64,000 bases of DNA, from contig CAVKGV010000005.1 in the NCBI GenBank assembly GCA_963656065.1, forward strand, positions 109,495 through 173,494, given 5' to 3'. The stretch is from Hallerella sp963656065 (lineage in GTDB: Bacteria; Fibrobacterota; Fibrobacteria; Fibrobacterales; Fibrobacteraceae). Positions 60,045-64,000 of the stretch are shown here, in pieces (position 1 is the first letter of the stretch; the number at the start of each line of letters is the position of its first letter). The notes under the pieces are model-generated. The model was given only the letters and a program-made list of their open reading frames with translations, did not search any database and was not told where the DNA came from. The position numbers were made by a program, and so were the translations under genes.

Positions 60045-60846
60045 TTTTACGGAACTTGCCAAGTATCTGGCGGAGCAGATCGATATCGGTACAGACAAAG
60101 TAATCTTGGATGAGCCGTGGACGTATAAGCCCGTGCGCCAAGCGACATCTCCTGTCTCATCGGCACTTCCTCGGCAGACCGTTCCGCAATTCGGCGAGGC
60201 GAAACCTTCTCCGGTTCCGAGCGTTCCTTCGAAAGCGACAATCAAGCGCACATTCGTTCCGAGCGAAAAAATCGTGATTCCCGAATCGGCAAAATCTGCG
60301 GTCCCTTCGGCGTTTGAATCGGCGGAAAGTCTTGACGATTTTTACAGTCGCGTCGCAGCTGAAAAAATTTATGCGAAGTCGAGTTTTGCAAAAGGGGAAG
60401 GAAATCTGCAGCGTCCGCGGGTGATGCTTGTCGTCTATGCCCCGCTCGAAAAATATCAAGGCGGCTATTTAAATTCCGATGTCGGACAGATGGTCGCGCG
60501 GATGTTCGAAAGCCTCAAAATTCCTGCGGATCAAATCGGCATCACGTATTTTTGCAAAAAACCGGTAAATCGGACGGTTCTTCCCCAGGTCGCGATTCTT
60601 TTAAAAAAAATGCTCGAAAAGGAAGTCTCTCTGGTTTGTCCGCAGACGCTTGTGTTCTTCGGGGACAAGCTTTTAAAACAGGCGCTTTCGCAAAATGCCA
60701 AGGTGCTGGATTTTGGGGGAACCCCGCTTGAATTTGCAAAGGTTCCGGCAACGGCTTTCATCGATCCCGAAGAAATGCTGAACGACAAGCATCTGAAGCT
60801 TATCACTTGGAAAACGCATATTCCGAAGAGCGGCTTTTTTGGCTAA
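60037..60846 (+). CDS. Divergent uracil-DNA-glycosylase-fold protein
   Basis: 269 residues from GTG 60037. Residues 1-115 are low-complexity Ser/Pro/Ala-rich. The rest, RPRVMLVVYAP...SDVGQMVARMFESLKIPADQIGITYFCKKPVNRT and CPQTLVFFGDKLLKQAL, follows the arrangement of family-4-type UDGs, but the GEAPGxxE motif is replaced by VVYAPLEKYQGG and the four Cys are absent, so activity is doubtful. It overlaps coaBC by 8 bases and precedes dnaB by 21. Confidence 0.6.
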   Translation: MPDFTELAKYLAEQIDIGTDKVILDEPWTYKPVRQATSPVSSALPRQTVPQFGEAKPSPVPSVPSKATIKRTFVPSEKIVIPESAKSAVPSAFESAESLDDFYSRVAAEKIYAKSSFAKGEGNLQRPRVMLVVYAPLEKYQGGYLNSDVGQMVARMFESLKIPADQIGITYFCKKPVNRTVLPQVAILLKKMLEKEVSLVCPQTLVFFGDKLLKQALSQNAKVLDFGGTPLEFAKVPATAFIDPEEMLNDKHLKLITWKTHIPKSGFFG

Positions 60847-60867
60847 ATTCTAGAGAGGAGTTTTTAG

Positions 60868-62277
60868 ATGCCAAACGGACCGGAAAATTACGAATACACG
60901 GGAAGAACGACCCCACAGGCGGTCGAAGCCGAGATAGCCTTTCTCGGCGGCGTCATGCAGGATTCGGATGCCCTTTCGGAGGTCATCTCGCTCCTCGATC
61001 CCGAGGACTTTTACCAGGAGCGTCACCGCATTATTTGGGAGGCTCTCCGTAAGCAGTCCCAGCTGAATGTCCCGATTAGCATCGTCACGCTTTCCGCTTC
61101 GCTTGAAAAGGAAAACCGCTTAGAAGCTGCGGGCGGCAGGGATTACCTTCTCCGTCTTGTCGAGTCCGTGGGTAGCGCCGCACAGGCGAAGGTCCTTGCG
61201 GAACTTATCCGAAAAAAATCGACGATGCGCAAGCTGATAGCCTCGGCGACGAATGCGATCCGCGAAGCGGAAGACCCGTCTTCCGAACCGGACGAGGTGA
61301 TTTCGAAGGTGGAAGGCGATATCATGGCGCTTGCCGAGAAACAGGTGAAGAATTCGCTTCGCCCGGCGAGCGCCGTCGTCGAAGAAGTCCTGAAAGCCCT
61401 AGAAAATCGGAAGGACGGTCTTTCGGGTTGTCCGACGGGCTTCTCGGATCTAGATCGCCTGACGAACGGTCTGCAACCTTCGGATTTGATCATTCTTGCG
61501 GGGCGTCCGGGCATGGGAAAGTCGGCGTTTGCGCTGACCCTCGCTTCGAATTCAAGTTTCAATTACGGAAAACACGTTGCCTTCTTCAGCCTGGAAATGG
61601 GCGCGGAACAGCTGATGCAGCGTATCCTGTGCTCTATGGCGGGAATAGAACTTTCCAGGTTTCGGGCGAACAGGTTGAATCGTGACGAATACTCGAAGCT
61701 TCCGGGTGTTGCAAGTCGCATCATGCAGACGAATACGCTCTATGTCGATGACAATTTGGATCTTGGCATTATGGAACTTCTTTCGAAGTGCCGGAGCCTC
61801 AAGCGGAAGGTGGGGCTCGACCTCGTAATAGTCGATTATCTCCAGCTGATGAAAACGGGTCGCGAGGAAAACCGCGCCGTCGCCGTCGGAGCGATATCCC
61901 GCGGCTTGAAAATTTTGGCGAAGGACTTGAAAATTCCGGTCATCGCCCTTGCGCAGCTTTCCCGAAAGACGGAGGACCGTGCCGATTCCGCCCGCGGAGG
62001 AAAAACTCGCCCGCAGCTTTCGGACCTTCGCGAGTCGGGTTCTATCGAACAGGACGCGGATATGGTATGGTTCATCGAGCGTCCTTTCTACCGCAGCCAT
62101 GACGAGGCGGACAAGAACAAGGCGCAACTCCTGGTGGCAAAGCACCGTAACGGTTCGACGGCGGATATCGATCTGACGTGGATTCCGCAGTACACGCGCT
62201 TCGAAAACTATGTCGCCGAGGAGGAAGGTTCGGGAATGGCCGATGCGAACATGGGTTTTGGAGATCTTGAAGGGTAG
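60868..62277 (+). CDS. dnaB: Replicative DNA helicase DnaB
   Basis: 469 residues. N-terminal primase-interacting domain (PQAVEAEIAFLGGVMQD) and C-terminal RecA-like motor: GCPTGFSDLDRLTNGLQPSDLIILAGRPGMGKSAFAL with Walker A near 212-219, SLEMGAEQLMQRI, DLVIVDYLQLM (Walker B) and SDLRESGSIEQDADMVWFIER. It unwinds DNA at the fork. GAGAGGAG precedes the ATG. Confidence 0.97.
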   Translation: MPNGPENYEYTGRTTPQAVEAEIAFLGGVMQDSDALSEVISLLDPEDFYQERHRIIWEALRKQSQLNVPISIVTLSASLEKENRLEAAGGRDYLLRLVESVGSAAQAKVLAELIRKKSTMRKLIASATNAIREAEDPSSEPDEVISKVEGDIMALAEKQVKNSLRPASAVVEEVLKALENRKDGLSGCPTGFSDLDRLTNGLQPSDLIILAGRPGMGKSAFALTLASNSSFNYGKHVAFFSLEMGAEQLMQRILCSMAGIELSRFRANRLNRDEYSKLPGVASRIMQTNTLYVDDNLDLGIMELLSKCRSLKRKVGLDLVIVDYLQLMKTGREENRAVAVGAISRGLKILAKDLKIPVIALAQLSRKTEDRADSARGGKTRPQLSDLRESGSIEQDADMVWFIERPFYRSHDEADKNKAQLLVAKHRNGSTADIDLTWIPQYTRFENYVAEEEGSGMADANMGFGDLEG

Positions 62278-62280
62278 CCG

Positions 62281-63063
62281 ATGAACGCCTTGCTTGCACC
62301 GCTTCGCCTTTTGGGACGGATTGTCGTCTCGGGAATTTCGAGCGTTGGAGAATTGTGCTGTATTCTTGTCTCCACGATTCGCCAGCTTCCCTATGCGTTT
62401 AAAAACTGGGGACTTGTTCTCAAACAAATGGTTTCGATTGGCGTTTCGTCCGTTCCGCTTCTTTTTGTCACGTCCATTTTTACGGGAATGGTGGCAACGG
62501 TGCAGGCGTCTTTCCAGTTCCGCGGACTTGTCGCCGACAAATGGGTGGGAACCGCCGCCTGCAAGATGGTCCTGATTGAACTGGGCCCGCTCCTTACCGC
62601 TCTGGTTCTCGCTGGGCGTGTCGGCAGCGCGCTTGCGGCGGAAATCGCATCGATGCGCGAAAAGGAAGAACTTGATGCGCACGAGGTCCTGGACTTGAAT
62701 CCGTATCGCTATCTTGCGATGCCACGCTTTGTTGCGTTCTTTTCCATGGTGCCGTGTCTCACGATCATTTCGAATTGTCTGGCTCTCATCGGCGGCTGGA
62801 TTGTCGCCGTTCTCGCTCTGGATATCTCGTCTTACACGTTTTACACGGGAATGCAATATTTGTTCAATCCCAAGGACCTTTTTGGTGGCGTGCTCAAGTC
62901 TTTTGTCTTCGGAATAGTCATCTTTTTGCTCGGCTGGTTCCACGGAATGAATGCCGCTCCGGGGGCAAAGGGTGTCGGGCTTGCGACAAAGGATTCGGTC
63001 GTTTCCTGTTGCCTGATGATCTTGATTTTGGACCTTGCAACGGATGCCATCCTCTTCCAGTAG
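62281..63063 (+). CDS. mlaE: MlaE-type phospholipid/lipid ABC permease
   Basis: 260 residues, about five membrane segments. LLFVTSIFTGMVATVQASFQF and VLAGRVGSALAAEIASMREKEELDAHEVLDLNP are the MlaE/YrbE signature. It works with MlaF in retrograde lipid movement to maintain outer-membrane asymmetry. It starts 3 bases after the dnaB stop. Confidence 0.93.
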   Translation: MNALLAPLRLLGRIVVSGISSVGELCCILVSTIRQLPYAFKNWGLVLKQMVSIGVSSVPLLFVTSIFTGMVATVQASFQFRGLVADKWVGTAACKMVLIELGPLLTALVLAGRVGSALAAEIASMREKEELDAHEVLDLNPYRYLAMPRFVAFFSMVPCLTIISNCLALIGGWIVAVLALDISSYTFYTGMQYLFNPKDLFGGVLKSFVFGIVIFLLGWFHGMNAAPGAKGVGLATKDSVVSCCLMILILDLATDAILFQ

Positions 63064-63071
63064 GTTAGTTT

Positions 63072-63863
63072 ATGCCAAATGTAGCGATTGATCCAGGCGA
63101 TATCATGATCCAGCTCCGCGGGCTGAAAAAAAATTTTGGCGCACAGACGGTCCTCGCGGACGTGAACCTCGACATTCGCCGCGGAGAAACGATGGTCATC
63201 ATCGGCCAGTCGGGTGGCGGAAAATCGGTCATCCTGAAGCACATGATAGGGCTTTTACAGCCGGATGACGGGGAAGTTGTTGTCGATGGCGTAACCATCA
63301 GCACTTCGAAGTCTTTTGACACGCGGACCATCCGCAAAAAAATGGGAATGCTTTTCCAAAGCGGAGCGCTTTTTGACAGCATGGATACGGGCGAAAACAT
63401 TGCGTTTGCTCTCCGCGAACACCATCCCGAGCTTTCAGAAAGAGAGGTGCAAGAAGTCGTAACGGAAAAACTCAAACTGATAAATCTCGTCCCGGAATTT
63501 CGTACGAAAATGCCGAGCGAGCTTTCGGGGGGGATGCGCAAGCGGGTAGCCTTGGCGCGGGCGATAGCCCTCAATCCGGAAATTCTCCTCTACGACGAAC
63601 CGACGACAGGTCTCGATCCGATTACAAGCGATGTCATCAACGATCTCATCCTCGATATGCAGAAAAAGCTCGGCGTGACTTCGGTCGTGGTAACGCATGA
63701 CATGGTGAGCGCATTCAAGGTCGCGGACCGCATCGCGATGCTTTACAAAGGTCGGATTATCGAAGTGGGAACCGTCGATGAAATCAAGAACACGACGAAT
63801 CCTTTCGTGAAACAGTTCATCACGGGAAAGCGGAAAATCAATCCGGAAGAAAATGTAGATTAG
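63072..63863 (+). CDS. mlaF: MlaF-type ABC ATP-binding protein
   Basis: 263 residues. Walker A IIGQSGGGKS (45-52 core), signature LSGGMRKRVALARAIAL, Walker B LLYDEPTTGLDP and the H-loop THDM. Its partner MlaE lies 8 bases upstream; the periplasmic MlaD-type protein expected next would be beyond the repeat at the window end and is not seen. Confidence 0.94.
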   Translation: MPNVAIDPGDIMIQLRGLKKNFGAQTVLADVNLDIRRGETMVIIGQSGGGKSVILKHMIGLLQPDDGEVVVDGVTISTSKSFDTRTIRKKMGMLFQSGALFDSMDTGENIAFALREHHPELSEREVQEVVTEKLKLINLVPEFRTKMPSELSGGMRKRVALARAIALNPEILLYDEPTTGLDPITSDVINDLILDMQKKLGVTSVVVTHDMVSAFKVADRIAMLYKGRIIEVGTVDEIKNTTNPFVKQFITGKRKINPEENVD

Positions 63864-63899
63864 GGAGATGCAAAATTGCGGACGTCTAAGTTCTGACTT

Positions 63900-63937
63900 G
63901 GATCCTATCGCTCCGCGCCGCTACGCTCCAGGATGAC
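63900..63937 (-). repeat. Intergenic repeat module, inverted copy
   Basis: Plus-strand GGATCCTATCGCTCCGCG... CCAGGATGAC, matching the inverted copy at 25093-25130 with few differences; the preceding bases (TAAGTTCTGACTT) also match. Confidence 0.8.
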
Positions 63938-63958
63938 AGAAGAGCGTTAATGTCCACC

Positions 63959-63994
63959 GTCATTCTGGAGGGTTCGAAGAATCCGATAGAATCC
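63959..63994 (+). repeat. Intergenic repeat module, forward copy
   Basis: GTCATTCTGGAGGGTTCG... CGATAGAATCC, matching 24994-25029; the linker before it (GTTAATGTCCACC) also resembles that at 25139-25151. Confidence 0.8.
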
Positions 63995-64000
63995 GTGCAC

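Noticed and set aside
63530..63536. G7 run in mlaF
   Set aside because: It encodes the conserved SGG of the ABC signature (LSGGMRKR) and is explained by codon choice, not by a switch.
1..64000. tRNA, rRNA or CRISPR genes
   Set aside because: I scanned the intergenic spaces, all below about 240 bases, and saw no cloverleaf-like sequence, rRNA signature or regularly spaced repeats.

Overview
The window looks like a draft-genome scaffold from the phylum Fibrobacterota, most likely a Fibrobacter. The reasons are a TIGR02147-family gene (a paralogous family described from Fibrobacter succinogenes), lipoproteins with poly-serine linkers, several PorV-like outer-membrane barrels, a GH57/DUF4912 glycogen pair and a Gram-negative envelope gene set. 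A 150-base N run flanked by identical 47-base ends shows it is a scaffolded assembly. I count 59 protein genes, two of them fragmentary or frame-broken, and see no rRNA, tRNA or CRISPR array. Genes are packed tightly, many start/stop codons overlap, and several convergent pairs have no space between them.

Layout. 0-5.2 kb: an OpgC-like acyltransferase cut by the left edge, an outer-membrane barrel, a LolA-like protein, and a secreted-propeller plus PorV-like pair. 5.2-10.2 kb: TetR regulator, recF, a RelB/DinJ-YoeB toxin-antitoxin module, a DprA-like protein and an LTA-synthase-type sulfatase. 10.2-19.4 kb: uvrB, gpmI, a lipoprotein, a radical SAM protein, an RRM protein, an SpmA/SpmB-type protein and thrC. 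19.5-31.5 kb: lipoprotein plus barrel, DUF4912 plus GH57, nadB, a PpiD-like foldase and a Ski2-like helicase. 31.5-40 kb: a surface-glycan island (second LTA-synthase-like protein, flippase, four glycosyltransferases) next to decayed surface-protein genes. 40-48.3 kb: lnt, rsmI, an lpxH-like gene, an unknown gene pair, a hydrolase, and the TIGR02147 gene with its lipoprotein. 48.4-52.2 kb: DUF177-rpmF-plsX-fabD-fabG-acpP. 52.5-55.2 kb: an NhaC-type antiporter and a DMT permease. 55.3-63.9 kb: a long co-directional run, rnc, oligopeptide-binding lipoprotein, TrxR-like, coaBC, UDG-like, dnaB, mlaE, mlaF.

Most notable observations. (1) The 5' coding part of the LTA-synthase-like gene at 8205-10182 is broken by a run of eight G/C. 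One base fewer restores a 658-residue protein whose start lies 5 bases behind a promoter-like TATATTTG. A glycosyltransferase at 37827-39029 carries a run of ten G near its 3' end. Together they suggest slipped-strand phase variation of surface glycans. (2) Many genes, including divergent pairs with only 31-53 bases between start codons, have a TAnnTTTG-like box ending 3-7 bases before the start codon and no Shine-Dalgarno sequence, which is what widespread leaderless transcription would look like. (3) A short intergenic repeat, built from inverted copies of one module, occurs at 25.0 kb and again at the right edge.
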